From: Carnegiea gigantea
Taxonomy: Eukaryota; Streptophyta; Magnoliopsida; Caryophyllales; Cactaceae
Direction of reading: 5' to 3'
DNA: 64,000 nucleotides
NCBI GenBank assembly: GCA_029747015.1
Contig: JAKOGI010000080.1
Span: 62,001 to 126,000, forward strand
Shown here: positions 1-12,154 of the stretch, piece after piece
How positions within the stretch are numbered: the stretch's first letter is position 1
Layout: the number at the start of each line of letters is the position of its first letter
Notes under the pieces: generated by a model
The model's input: only the letters and a program-made list of their open reading frames with translations
Database searches by the model: none
What the model was told of the DNA's origin: nothing
Made by a program: the position numbers and the translations under genes

Positions 1-2500
1 AATCCACTTTACATTTTAAATGCCCAAAAACTTACCTTCATAGATTGCTCATCAATTGCTACTTCCAAATGCATCCAAACAATTCCGCTCACTTTCCTTC
101 TTCCTCATCAACCACTGCTTGTAAATCCCAATATAGGGTTTGCCTAAGTTAATATCAAAGGAGGGTAGGGGGGCGAGGAGAGAGAGATAGAGAGAGTATG
201 TGTGAGTTTGGGGTTCTGAATCAAGAAGATGAGAGAGAGAGTATGTGTGAGTTGGAGCTTCTAAATCAAGAAGATGTTCCAATGGAGGAAAGAGATACAG
301 ATAGGGGAGGGGGGAGGGAGGCTTCAGACTTAGATGCAGAATTTCACCTTTTTTTTTTCATTTTTTTAAATTCGCCCAAGCCCTCAAATACGGGTCTTTA
401 CCGGTTAATGTAATTTTTTTTTTTTAAGGCCTTTATAGCCGGTCACCATGTCTTCTATTAGCTTCATAAACAAGTTTAGCGGCACAAATTAGCTCGGGAA
501 AAACTTGGTGACATTTTTGACTTTTTAAGATAGTTTAGTAATATTTTTATTCAAACACTCGCATTGCGTGTGAAGAACGGCGTAAGTTAAAAAGTGAGGT
601 TTTGGGCTCCTAATTTTGTTGATCGGTAAGAATTTAGCTTTTGGAACAAGATCATAAGTTAAACCCCGATGAGATTATTATCTTCACGAGTTTCATGAGC
701 TATTGACTTGATCTGTCAAGTAATTGACTGAGTTGATAATTTCAACTAATTGACTAGCTCGTTTATTTGGCTCTTACTATGTTGAAACTTAGCCGTAGTT
801 GAGTTTTTTGAACCCCAGCTATCAAGTTGGATCACGAGCCTCGAACGCCGGTAGAAATGGTGACGGGTCGGGTCTAAGTTGGGTCCATATAAATTCATAT
901 TTATTTAACTTTTTTGGATCTAGATTTAGATCCGTCCTATATTCGTTGGGTCTGTGAAGATGGAATCTAAACCCAGACCCCCTGGCTCTAACGGATCCTT
1001 AGGTTCCAAATGGTCCTAACTGTTTTTCACATTAAATACATTTTTGACATTCTAATATGAATTAGCATATTCTAAAGACAAATAATTGAATTTAGAAGAC
1101 ATGATGTGTAATTAAAAAAATATTCTTAGTTTTTCTTCATAAAATATTTTCATAAAATCCTTCTTATATAAAATATTTACACAAAATCTTATTTTGTGGG
1201 TCACTTGGAATCAACTTCTCTACGGTCAGGGATGCCAGTAGAGGTAAGGTTGCCTATATCTGGATCTTTCCAGACCCCGCGAGAACGGAATCCACACTAA
1301 GAGATGTTGTTGTGATATATAATAAAAAACATATTCTAGCGATATAGATCCTAACTAAGTATTTTTACTTACGTCTTACAAACTAAAAATAATATTTTAA
1401 TACAAATCACAAAGACAGAGTCTACAAATATAACAGAATAATTCCTCTGCTATGACTAATACTACGCAATGTGACTTTAGGGTTTACTAGTTTAAAGTTA
1501 CTTTAATCAATTATCTTTGTCACCTTTTTAAAAAAAATTAATGAGCCTTAAATGGATCTTAGGTGGGGTTAAGGTCTGAATTTTTTAGACCCAGACTCAA
1601 ATCCGACCTACATTCTTTGGACCAGATCCGCTTAGGACCCGTTGGGTCTCATTTGATTGAATCAAGGCCATCTACATATATAAAAGTCTTAATTAATAAA
1701 TTATATTCTTAGTATCTTTTTAACAGCAAGATGTGTGATGAAGGATAGCATAATACTCATATTCCTTTTTCTGTATGCAATAAGTGGCGCGACGATTGGT
1801 ATAAGCTGGTAATACAGATCGCTTATGTGAATTATAACAATTATTAGAGGGTCTACTACTAGAATTAGTACGCACAAGGCCATATTTAAATGCTTGCAGT
1901 TTACAAGAAATCATATACCACATTGTTCTACATGTAAAGTTGTTCATTACTGACAAGATTCTTCTATTTTGGATTTCATTTTTAACAATTTTGTAAAGTA
2001 ATTACTTCTTGTGCCCAACAGCTGATATATAATTAATGATAATTATAAGTTAATAATTTGATAGTTGTAGGAGTGTTTGGCTAATAGTTTTTCAGGCAAA
2101 ATGAATTCTTCTCGGCTCCAAACTAATTATTTGATCGAGGCTAATTTGGTGTTTGGTTAGCGTTTTGGAAGAGTTTTTAAAGCCTAAATAGCGAATTTGG
2201 GAAGCTAAAAAAATTAATTCGTTTTCGAAAATTTATAACTTTTTATTTCACAATTTTGTTATAAACAAATAATTTTACCAACCTTTTTTTTCCCTTAAAA
2301 CAGCTAATATAACTACTTAACAGAAAGAGTAAACAACTATCTTAATTCAAGATGCACACCACCCCCTCTCCCAAAAAAAAAAAAAGAAAAAAACTATCTT
2401 GATTCAAGATATGTGTTCTGAAGCTCCTAATGGTGTCTGAAATGATCAAGAATAGTTGCCTCACAAAGTAAAACGCACTTTAATTTCCTTTTTCTCTTAA
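1..2500. other. Intergenic AT-rich DNA, no gene seen
   Basis: No convincing coding exon is visible. There is a GA-rich patch near 178-245 with two partial copies of a GAGAGAGAGTATGTGTGAGTT unit. Two blocks rich in GGGTC and GACCC words (about 848-970 and 1555-1660) look like the two sides of an old nonautonomous transposon. A SINE-like 3' end lies at 1188-1318. The rest is AT-rich and without recognisable structure. Confidence 0.6.
1188..1318 (+). mobile_element. SINE-like 3' end with TTG tail (fragment)
   Basis: The words GTAAGGTTGCCTATATCTG and CCAGACCCCGCGAGAACGG, followed by a short TTGTTGTGATAT tail, resemble the 3' part of dispersed plant SINEs that end in TTG repeats. No A or B box is obvious upstream, so this would be a 5'-truncated copy. 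The identification rests on recalled sequence style and is tentative. Confidence 0.35.
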
Positions 2501-2724
2501 TTTCTTATTCCAGCAGATCGGGTAATTAATGTCTGCTCTCTCTCTCTCTCTCTGACTCTTCCCCGCATCATCTTATCATCCCAATCTGTGTCTTCTTCCC
2601 TCACTTAAAAGCATAATCCCCTCCCCCACCTACAAAATATCATCAAATTAAACAAATAAATCTACTCCTACTCTCTAAGATTTAACACAAAACCCACACC
2701 ACCAAATTCCACACCTTGTCAAAA

Positions 2725-2748
2725 TCTCTCTCTCTCTCTCTCTCTCTC
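2725..2748 (+). repeat. CT microsatellite in the ZF-HD leader
   Basis: An uninterrupted CT run about 185 bp before the ATG of the ZF-HD gene, followed by a C-rich run. A second, shorter CT run lies near 2533-2553. Pyrimidine repeats of this kind are common in plant core promoters and 5' leaders. A regulatory role here is inference. Confidence 0.7.
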
Positions 2749-2933
2749 CCCCCAACCCCCCCCCCCGGCCTACGCTCAATCTATCATCATCAACCCCCAA
2801 CACACGCATCTCCATCTTTACTTTGCTTTGTCCCCTCAGTCAAAATTCAACCCCAGCATTAAAAAAAAATAAATAAAGAAAGCAAATTTCACTGCTGAAA
2901 AATTCACAGAATTCAAGAAAAAAGAAAAAAAAA

Positions 2934-3626
2934 ATGGAATTCGAAGATGAGCACGATGAAGAGCAAGAGGAGGAGGAAGATGAAGGGGAGGAAATCACCA
3001 TCCCACCACCGCCACAGCCGCCCCAACCTCCACCGAGTTACGACTCAGCTGGCCGAGCTACCAACTCAGCCTTTAACCGCACCCGAGTCAACCCGGAGAG
3101 AAGATCCGCTGCGACGCGGTACAGGGAGTGTCTGAAGAACCACGCCGTGAATCTCGGACGCCACGCGCTTGATGGATGCGGTGAGTTCATGCCCGCCGGA
3201 GAAGAAGGCACGCTTGATGCGCTCAGGTGCGCCGCCTGTGATTGCCACCGGAACTTCCACCGCAGAGAGACCACCGACGCCGCCGAACATCCGGGCGGCG
3301 CATTCTACTACCGGACGCCGCCGCCGGCGTACCTCCAGAGGCCCATGGCGGCGTTGCCCTCGACCTCCGGCGGCACTCACAGCGGCGAGATCGACGACAG
3401 CGGCGGCGGCGGCGGTGGGATGATGATGATGAAGAAGAGATTTAGGACGAAATTTTCGCAGGAACAGAAGGATAAGATGCTGGCATTTGCTGAGAAATTA
3501 GGATGGAGGATTCAAAAACACGATGAAGCTGCCGTTCAACAATTTTGTGCTGAAGTTCAAGTCAAACGTCAAGTTTTTAAGGTTTGGATGCACAACAACA
3601 AAAACACCCTTGGTAAAAAGCCCTAA
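2934..3626 (+). CDS. ZHD: Zinc-finger homeodomain (ZF-HD) transcription factor, ZHD1/ZHD2-like
   Basis: Intronless gene for a 230-residue nuclear DNA-binding protein. An acidic N-terminus (residues 1-20) and a proline run (24-34) precede the ZF-HD dimerisation finger at about 63-112. That finger begins [12 protein letters not shown], contains [20 protein letters not shown] and ends [12 protein letters not shown] homeodomain follows at 167-229, with [26 protein letters not shown] and the recognition helix [14 protein letters not shown]. Family members dimerise through the finger and bind ATTA-type sites. The start is the first ATG after a pyrimidine-rich leader and gives the acidic MEFED opening typical of the group. 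Two details differ from the family sequences I remember: ACDC where ACGC is usual, and KRQVFKVW where KRxVLKVW is usual. Residues 157-162 are glycine and 163-166 are four methionines coded by an ATG repeat. No partner gene is adjacent. The family call is secure; the exact orthologue is not. Confidence 0.95.
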   Translation: MEFEDEHDEEQEEEEDEGEEITIPPPPQPPQPPPSYDSAGRATNSAFNRTRVNPERRSAATRYRECLKNHAVNLGRHALDGCGEFMPAGEEGTLDALRCAACDCHRNFHRRETTDAAEHPGGAFYYRTPPPAYLQRPMAALPSTSGGTHSGEIDDSGGGGGGMMMMKKRFRTKFSQEQKDKMLAFAEKLGWRIQKHDEAAVQQFCAEVQVKRQVFKVWMHNNKNTLGKKP

Positions 3627-3737
3627 TTAGTTTATTAATTATTCTTAATTACCTCCTTAATTAATTAAATTAATCATAATCATGCCTAGCTGGCTTCCTT
3701 GCCTCCTTCGGTTTAGGGTTAATTTATTTTGTCTGAA

Positions 3738-3762
<25 letters not shown>
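3738..3762 (+). repeat. CT microsatellite in the ZF-HD 3' flank
   Basis: A CT run about 110 bp past the ZF-HD stop codon, probably inside the 3' untranslated region. It mirrors the CT run in the 5' leader. Confidence 0.7.
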
Positions 3763-3768
<6 letters not shown>

Positions 3769-4212
3769 GGTGTTGGATTCTGTTGGGTGGCATATATATG
3801 ATTTTGTAGTCATCACTGAGTACGTTGATCAATTGTATCATTTAGGTAATTAATCAGGGTTTAATGCCATAATGATGGATCGTTTTGGGAGTATTTTTGT
3901 TAATTAATTTTCTGCGCTCATTTGTGAACGGTGCTAGGGTTGTTGGTGACGATGAATGTGCTTAATTAGTAATTTTGAGACGGGTTGATTACTTACTTAG
4001 TTTCACAAATGATGAGGATCGAAATTACTCGGATTAAAGTCTTAAACCTAATGAGAGAGTTAGAGGGTTGCATTGTTAAATTTGAGGTGCAATTGCTAAT
4101 TAGTGCTAGCAATTAGTAATGGAGAGAATGAATGAAGAGGTGAGATCATATGATCTCAGCTAGGGTAGAGGGAGGAATCGGAGACCTCCAAGTAGAATCA
4201 GACGTGTTTCGC

Positions 4213-4283
4213 ATGCAAATGCAAATACAAATGCAAATGCAAATTCAAATCCAAATCCAAATTCAAATCCAAGTGTAAATGCA
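4213..4283 (+). repeat. CAAATN hexamer tandem array
   Basis: About eleven imperfect hexamers read CAAATG, CAAATA, CAAATT or CAAATC in succession. The first five positions are nearly constant and the sixth varies. The array lies about 600 bp past the ZF-HD stop. The same hexamer, in its CAAATG form, recurs at 41528-41561. Confidence 0.85.
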
Positions 4284-5524
4284 TTATCTAAAACAGCTGC
4301 AATCAAGCTGTGTAATTTCTGTTCCCTTTAACATTTAATCTGTCTTTATCTCCTCCTCCTCCGTTACCTTCGCCTTGTCTTAGATGCTAATTATAATTGG
4401 CCCATAACTACACGTTTGGTTGTTTATAATTATGGACCGACTCCGCAGCTTGTTGGCCATTTTTTTTTGGGTTTTGTACTTAATTCATGAGTTCGTCTAG
4501 GTTGAGTTAGTTTGTCTCACTTAAACGAGTTAATGCTAATTCATTAGCATAAAAGCTTATCTTATGGGGGTGGCATGTGATGCTAATTTATTGGCCAAAG
4601 TAATCCCAACCAATTAATTAGTGTACATTATCAAGGGGCAATTTGCTAGGTCATGTATCATTGGTGGAAAAATTTTTGGTGGGCTATGTAGAAACTAGTA
4701 CGTGTTTGTCAGTGTATATATTTGGACCTTTCCAAATCTTAATTTAGGAAATGTACATCAAAATCATTGTGTTACATATATACGCATTTAGCAAGAGTGA
4801 TCAATAATGTTTATTACAAAAGTATTATTTACCTCCTTGAGTTTTCGTGCATATTCTATACCCCTGGCCTTAATGTTCAAATTATTATTTATCCCATAAC
4901 TTTTGCATCAAAGTATTATAAACTCCTAAAATTAAAAAATGTCATCCATCAAATTGGCTTGATCAGTTAATAACATGGAAAAATCATAGTTTGAGGAGAC
5001 TAATTAGCCGCATTTAACATTAAAGACATCAACTTTTTTGCTCGAATGTCCGGATTTTGGATGGTTGAAGAATGAGGGAGAAACCTATTCTAAAAGATTT
5101 AGGAAGGCTCATCGGGCCGTGGTGACCTTGGCGGCGGTTTCGGTGGTCGTTGCTAGCCATATCTGTTATCGCTGCTAGCTGTACCAGTTAGATTGAAGGT
5201 TGAGGAAATCGTGCTAGAGTTAAGATAATGAGTTTCGAATGAATAGAGAAGAGAAGGTAGGAGTTAAAAACTTATAAACATAATTAAGGACATTTTTGTA
5301 ATTTTGGAGCGTTGTAATACTTTGAGTCGTTTGAGGCAAATTTTAATGGGGGTTGAAAATAATTCAAAAACCTCTTGAGAGTAAATTACAAACATTTACT
5401 GAAACCTTGATATGTGCGTAAATGAAAATGGCTCCTTTATTAAAGCGGGATTAGTAGCTGATTCGAGATTTCAATCGCATGAAATCGAGTCTTTTATTTT
5501 CTACATTGGTAGAGATTCACTCCT

Positions 5525-5740
5525 GCAGGTTTCTATCCAGCCATCATGGCCATCGAGCTGTTGATTACACACAATTGAGGGGGGAAGGTGGGACAAATCT
5601 CACAAAGGCTAGGCCCAAAGGACATAGTCGCACTCCTTATATAGAGATGCATTCGTAACCCGTTTATGCAAGTACTAAGGATCGAACCCCAAGCCTCCAA
5701 TTTGGAAGGCATCCTCAATACCACTTGAGCTCGATCTAAG
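5525..5740 (-). mobile_element. tRNA-derived SINE
   Basis: Read on the minus strand, an A-box-like GAGCTCAAGTGG (5732-5721) is followed about 33 bp later by a B-box-like GGTTCGATCC (5688-5679). This is the spacing of an internal RNA polymerase III promoter in a tRNA-derived element. A non-tRNA body follows, with TTTGGGCCTAGCC and CCCCCCTCAATTG. No cloverleaf can be drawn, so it is not a functional tRNA. Ends are approximate because no target-site duplication was resolved. Confidence 0.6.
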
Positions 5741-8079
5741 TGTTTCGTAGTATTCTTTAAATACTTCAAACTGCAGGGTTAATCTCTTACTACTATATTA
5801 ATTTGTAGATCATAAATATAGTTTTAGGATGCTTACACCAAAAGTTAGAGTATCAGTAAACTTTGCTTCTAATTTATTGAATCTACTAATAGGTTGCACT
5901 ATGCTATATACATATTCAGTCCTTTTCAACTTTTGTGATATGCAACAACAAAGTTGTATGGATTTTAATGACGCGAATACATAATAAGACAAAAATATAT
6001 CACAATAAAGTCGTGTCCATTTTAATGAAGTGAATATGTAGCAAGGCTGATGATGGGAGTCTCTTTTTCGCGTTCGATGAAGATAACAGGTTACATTCTC
6101 CGATGAAACTGGAAGTGATGACACTGCACATTCATGTTTATTGATTGCTTCGATTTTACGCCTTTTGCCTCTCTCGTTCTCAAACCTAAGTAGGCCCGCC
6201 TTTAAAGCAAATCTTAAAAAGCAAGAGAATCTTATAATTTTACTTCTAATAGTATTCGGTTGAGAGAACAATGATTTTCTCAGAAAATGAATTTAGATTA
6301 AAAATCAATCTAACTTAATACTCGCAAATGGTGGTTGTTGAGAAATACAAAAAAAGCTAGAAAATCAATCATAAGATTTTTTTTTTCGCACACTATGGAA
6401 ACTTCTTAAGTCTTTTATTGTCTTTAAGAAAAGGAAAAAAACAAGAGAGAGAGAAAAATAATTGATTAGGGTAGACACCCAATAAGGTCAATGCTATAAG
6501 ACAATACAATAGCAACCACAACAAATTTTCCACCTTAACACATAACTGATAACTCCTCCTGATTGTGATCAATGAATGAAACTTGATGTAAACTCGATCT
6601 GCAAAATCTTATATAAAACCAGCCGCACTCCAGACAGCTGATGTGAATCCACCTGTAAAGCCAAACAAAGTTCCAACCACAAAGTATTCCGTTTTCTTTT
6701 TCATTTGATTACACATTATATACACTTGCAATCATCTTTACTGTTTACTGTTTACCCTACTCTTTTACCTCCCCCTAACCCCCCCCCCCCCCGGCCACCC
6801 AAAAAAAAGAACACAGATATAATACACCACATCCGCATCATTTGGGATATGTAGTCTATTCAGTAAACATTGTAATGCTGGGTTATGGACTGGTGTTCTC
6901 ATGCATCTCACTTAGGAGAAACCTCAACGCTGATGCACTGAAACTAACCTTAACACTCATTAATTGCAGAAAATTATTGTTCAATCTAAGACTCCGTGCA
7001 TGAACATGCATGTAAGTGCCCATGTATAAAAGCCAATAATACATGGTATTATATATGTTTGCTAATTATTTTAAAATTCTGCTATTATATATTTTTGCTA
7101 ATTAATTTTAAATTTTAAATCAGTAGAATATAAAATCAACTATAAACAAAGAGGGATACGATGCACCTGCATGCACAAGATGAGAGAGCTGTGAGATTTT
7201 TTCTTTTTTGAGCACATCACAAGATAAATATTCCAATAATTAAATTTAGAATACTTCATTTCTTATGACTTATTCAAAATTGTTCAACAGTAATATATTT
7301 TAACTATCAATTTCTTGTAAAATTCATTTAATTATTAATGTATGAAACTAGAATTTCTAAACTTTAGAAAATTAGTTTGACTTATTACGGTTTGAATCTT
7401 TAACTTGATTACTATATATTAGTCCTAAATAAGTCGTCAAAGCATTTGATCTTTGGCTAGTTTTAGTAAATGTTACAGGACGAAGAGAGTAGTCATTTAA
7501 TTCTATTTAAAATTCTATCAAATGATTTATTTATTTATTTTTGACGCAAAATGCTTTAATTTTTTTACCAAAAAGGATGGACCAATTGTTTAAAATCCTT
7601 ATGGAATTTATAATAGCTAGGTATACCATATTAGATTACAAAAAAGATAGACGAAATAAACTTTCAGTCAAAACAACTAACGGTAATACGCCGATTATAT
7701 GTCTTTTACCACCTACCTACGGAGGGAGATTCATGGTTTTGTGTGGCCCTTTTTATTGACAAAGAAGGCTAGTGTTCCTTTAATTGAGGAGAAAAGAGGA
7801 GAAGAAGGAGACCGAAAAGAAAATTAGGGTTCATGAATTAACCATTTAACTTAATGAATTCAATTGACACAATAAGGATGAGATGATAAATAATAAAAAG
7901 AAATTGAGATTAATTAATGATATATAGTTGATTGGAATTTGGAATATGTGGGTAGGAAGTAGACACATCCAATGTTGGGGAAAGTCCACCACATTGTTAT
8001 TGCTGTCCGGGAAAACGATCTCCATGATAATCAAACCCCCAATGAGGAATTGTCGAAACATGTGGGCTCTTTCTTCTCA

Positions 8080-8081
<2 letters not shown>

Positions 8082-8124
<43 letters not shown>
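8082..8124 (+). repeat. ATT trinucleotide microsatellite
   Basis: About fourteen uninterrupted ATT units. Low-complexity open frames across it are artefacts of the repeat. Confidence 0.95.
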
Positions 8125-8126
<2 letters not shown>

Positions 8127-8999
8127 TTCTTCACCCTATTTCTCTTCTTTTTTTTTTGGCTGTTTCTCAAAAAACTACTCATGAGTAATACAAATTAAAG
8201 TGCAGTGCAAGTGGGATTTGTACAGCTAATTCTGATCTGCCTTTGCTTAATTTGTCCTACTTGCAAACTAAAATTATATGATCTAACCTTCTGATTAAGA
8301 TGAGTCCGTTCACTCCGTTGTTCTCATAATTAATTAGTCCATATTAATTTTCTCAGTCAACGTCTAACATCATAAAAGAAAAATTGACAGAACGAATAAT
8401 GGACTGAACAGACAAGTAGTTCACGCCATTGTTTAACAAAAAATTGTCCATTAATTAATGGGACGATTTAATTACACACGTACATCGTACAGTAATGTAG
8501 TTGAAGAATTCATTTTGAATAGTGCTACACATGGTAACAACTAATAATATCATTAATTACTCTCTGGACTTGTACAAACTTTCAATTGAAATAGTGTTTA
8601 TGCTAATTATACACTAATAACATCGTTGTTAGCCTCCTTAAGTTTACAATATATTTTATTAATATGTTTTGATAAAAGATAAAAAGGAGTTGGGCTATTG
8701 GTATATTTATCATGTTATATTTGGATCTATTTTAGTATTTCTATTATTTAAATATGTTATGATTACAAGTAGATATTGACGTGATTGATTTTATTTTTGA
8801 GATGGTCTAGTAATCAAATTTGAATATGTGATCTTTATATTCAAATTTGAATGCTAAATCTTGAAATAATATTATGGTTCTCTATATGTCAATATTTTTG
8901 AAAATGTCAATGTTTGTCTAATTATTATAAAAACATCTTTTGAGCTTATATTTTAAAATATTATTGCTATTAAAAATCAACTTCTGGATGATCTGCTTA

Positions 9000-9690
9000 G
9001 CAAGATCTTCAACCCAAAATAAGGTAAGTAGCCGTTGGAAATTAAGGTACTAAACGTTGGGCAAAATTGCAGATTTCAAGGGTTTGAAAGACGGATCTCA
9101 AGACCTTGAAATTATATTGAAGATAATCCCTCCTTTTTTAAGGCAACGGTCACTTTCCTAATGATCTTCCAATCTCTCCAACATCATTGCCTATAAATAG
9201 GGGGCATTTGCAGCTGAAGATGATAGAAGAAAGAGAATTACACCTGCAAATCAAGACGAAGGCGTTGAGAGAATTTAATACATCGAGCTTATATTAGCAT
9301 ATCTATTGTTTTATTTACTCCTTATTATAAAGTGTATCTTATTATCTTTCTTTGTATTGGGTTGGGTTGATTAGTTAGAGGGCTGGCCACCCAAGTATGG
9401 CTGAGGAGCAATGCAGACATTGGGACACCTTATACTGTAGGTCAACTCGTGGGTTGCACGATTAGTGAATCGTGTGTAATCGACCGACCTAATAAAAGAA
9501 AGAGGTTCAAAATCACATCGGCGAGGTGCCCCTATAGGTAGAAGACTAGGCATGGACGAACTTCTATAAATAGCGTGTTTTGTCCACATTTAATTTCCTG
9601 CATTTTTATTTCGATTATCTTGTGAATTTCATCATCGCCCTATTCACCTCCGATAGGATTATTTAACTAGTCAAATTGAATCAACAATCT
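9000..9690 (+). mobile_element. Probable LTR retrotransposon remnant
   Basis: The block holds two TATA-like sites, CTATAAATAGG near 9191 and TCTATAAATAGC near 9563. Each is followed by short transcript-leader-like sequence. The block ends in CCTATTCACCTCC near 9641, a word that resembles the ends of some plant LTRs. No gag-pol frame is present on either side, so this would be a solo or truncated LTR. Boundaries and family are uncertain. Confidence 0.4.
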
Positions 9691-12120
9691 TACGTAAAAA
9701 TTGTGAAACATTGAGAATTGAGGGGCTATCTTGTATAGCAAATTATTTGTAAGACTGACTCATTTAAAAGTTAGTATCAGTTAATTAGATATGTTCGCCT
9801 GATCATCATAATATTAAAGCCAATCTTTTCGGAATATCGTATCATATAATTGGGAGGGGGACAAACGCTTAATAGACTTTTCAACGGTGATATCATTTTT
9901 TTTTTTTTTGGGTTTTAATAAATTATTGACATGTATAACTACGTCGTACAAGTCAGATCTGAGAAAGGACCTCATCGATCCAAAATAATGGCGGACTAAA
10001 TGTTGTAATTGTATGATTAATTAGTTTGATTTATTAGGCATCTATGGCTGACTAACCGTACTTAAGATGACCCACGAGTTTGTGACCACCAATTATCCAT
10101 GCCTTCACTATTGCCAAGTAGCTGGTCAACAATATGGCCGTAAGCCTGTAACGCTCATTAGTACTGTCTACTGTCATTAGTACCGGCCAATAGTGATGTT
10201 GTTACGATTTCTTTTTCCTCGAAATTGTCATCCATTATGGTCTTGCACGCGAATCTGAAAAATTTGTTCAGAACACGCTCCATTTATAGTGAGTATGGGT
10301 ACGAAAAATAGAGAGAAAATGAGTATTGGATGGGTACACTAAAAACAGATATGAGTATGGATATTAGTACAGATTTGGGTATGCGCATCACCGCTCCATG
10401 CCCATACTCACCCTGTGCTGATTTTTTTGGATAAAATAAATAGTTGAGTGGAGTTTTGAACATTGAACTTTGGTAATTAGTTTTAAAAAAGAAGGCTCCA
10501 TACCCAAATGCATCCCTAATTATGCAATGCATCCATTTGTATCGCTCATTTACTATGTCGATACGTGAAGTTACGTGACTCAAGACTCACAAACGCAAAA
10601 TCCTAGCTCATGGGTTGTGTCCCTCACTCCCTGATTTCAGTCATTTCAGTCCTTTACTAAATATGAATTCTTGCACTTAATTCAATGGGTACTGTATTTG
10701 TTTAGAACATTTTGCCTAGGTGAATTTAGTTTTTACGAATTTATTTAGATAAAAGAAATTATAGTACACAATTGGTATTATATTTTAATATTTGTATATA
10801 CCCGAAATATCCGATGGGTTCGGGTATAGGGATAGATTTTGAAAACTCGATGGGTATGCGTGTGGATATGGGGATAACTTTTAAAAATGGGTATAAGTGC
10901 GGGTATAACTCCACCCGTCCCACGCCTATCCCTAGTCTTTACACATTAGGAACGCAACCGAGCTGAGTAGGCTTGTTGAGACCTCAAGTTCGGTTAAGTC
11001 AAAGTTCGACTCGTGCTCGAATCAAACCAAGCTCAAGCCCAACTCGAGCTGAATGAATATTTATCGAGTCAAACGCTGAGCTCAGTAAGGTTTTCCATTT
11101 GAATCCAGTAGCTTCCCTTGGATCATTCTTTTTTCTTAAACGTTTGCCTGGAGAGCTTGTAAGTACTAATAGGATCAACAAAATTTTATTCCATTTCTTG
11201 AATCCAATAAAAAATCTCGAATTTAATTTTTATCATAGTGTTGGGCACAAAGTAAAAAAATAATGCTGAAATGAGTTTACAGTTGTGCAATGCGCATTCG
11301 AACCCATGCGCAAGTCTAAACTTTACAAGCTCAGTGGATTCTGAACCCAGCATGACCCTGAGACCCAGATTGGGCAATTGGACATCCCTAGCACTGGGCA
11401 CTGGAGTAATGGGCCCCCATTGGCCCATCAAGAAATTACGCCCTTTCATATTGGGTTCGACCTGCTTTCTCTGTCGTATTGCACCGATTTTGTAGAGACC
11501 CAAGCCTATCTTGGGCCTCAGCTAGCCAAGAACAAAACAGGCTTAATGATTACTATTGGCGAGCTGTGCACTTGTGCTGCAGTGCCTATTCGTCGCAGAG
11601 GCAAGCTGGGCCTTCGGTTGACTCTTTTCTTTACCATTAAGGGCCCGTACTCGCATTATTGAACATAACAATAAGCATAGATTCAAAATCATTCGTCCGC
11701 CACAGAACCCAAAAAAAGAAAAGGGGGGGAGAGGGGGGGGGGGGTTCAACTTCGTTTACACTAAAATCGTGTGAAATAGGGAGACGTGAATATTACTGAT
11801 GCATGAGAATTTTGAATTCAACCCCTTTACTGTGGGTTGAAAATTTTATTGATCGAAGTGTTGATTTATTTTTCGTGGTAATGAGCCGCAATGTGTGAGC
11901 TCAGATCTATGATTCTATGATAGGAATTCTCAAATAATTTTATCAGTTGAACTATAATTTGAATATCCTTACAACTTCTTATAGGTTCTTACGCCTTTAT
12001 CAAAATTCTTATAACTTCTCACATTTCCTTATCTCTCGTTACATTTTCTTACATCTCCTTATACATTTGTTTATAACATTGAACTTGTCACTTATTCATT
12101 TTTTTTCCTCCTATTTGTGG

Positions 12121-12122
<2 letters not shown>

Positions 12123-12152
<30 letters not shown>
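12123..12152 (+). repeat. TA dinucleotide microsatellite
   Basis: About fifteen TA units in an AT-rich stretch. Confidence 0.9.

Positions 12153-12154
<2 letters not shown>

Noticed and set aside
3038..3445. Several overlapping frames inside the ZF-HD gene
   Set aside because: They are GC-rich shadows of the ZF-HD coding sequence on both strands.
5679..5732. tRNA gene on the minus strand
   Set aside because: A and B boxes are present, but no acceptor stem or anticodon arm can be formed. A SINE explains the signal.
5810..6271. 153-codon minus-strand frame
   Set aside because: Its composition follows the AT-rich DNA, no domain is visible, and it starts in low-quality context next to a SINE.
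7928..8188. Frames with poly-isoleucine, poly-tyrosine or poly-asparagine runs
   Set aside because: They are produced by the ATT microsatellite.
11186..11749. Group of frames of 68-105 codons on both strands
   Set aside because: They overlap each other and end in a poly-G run. None has a recognisable motif.
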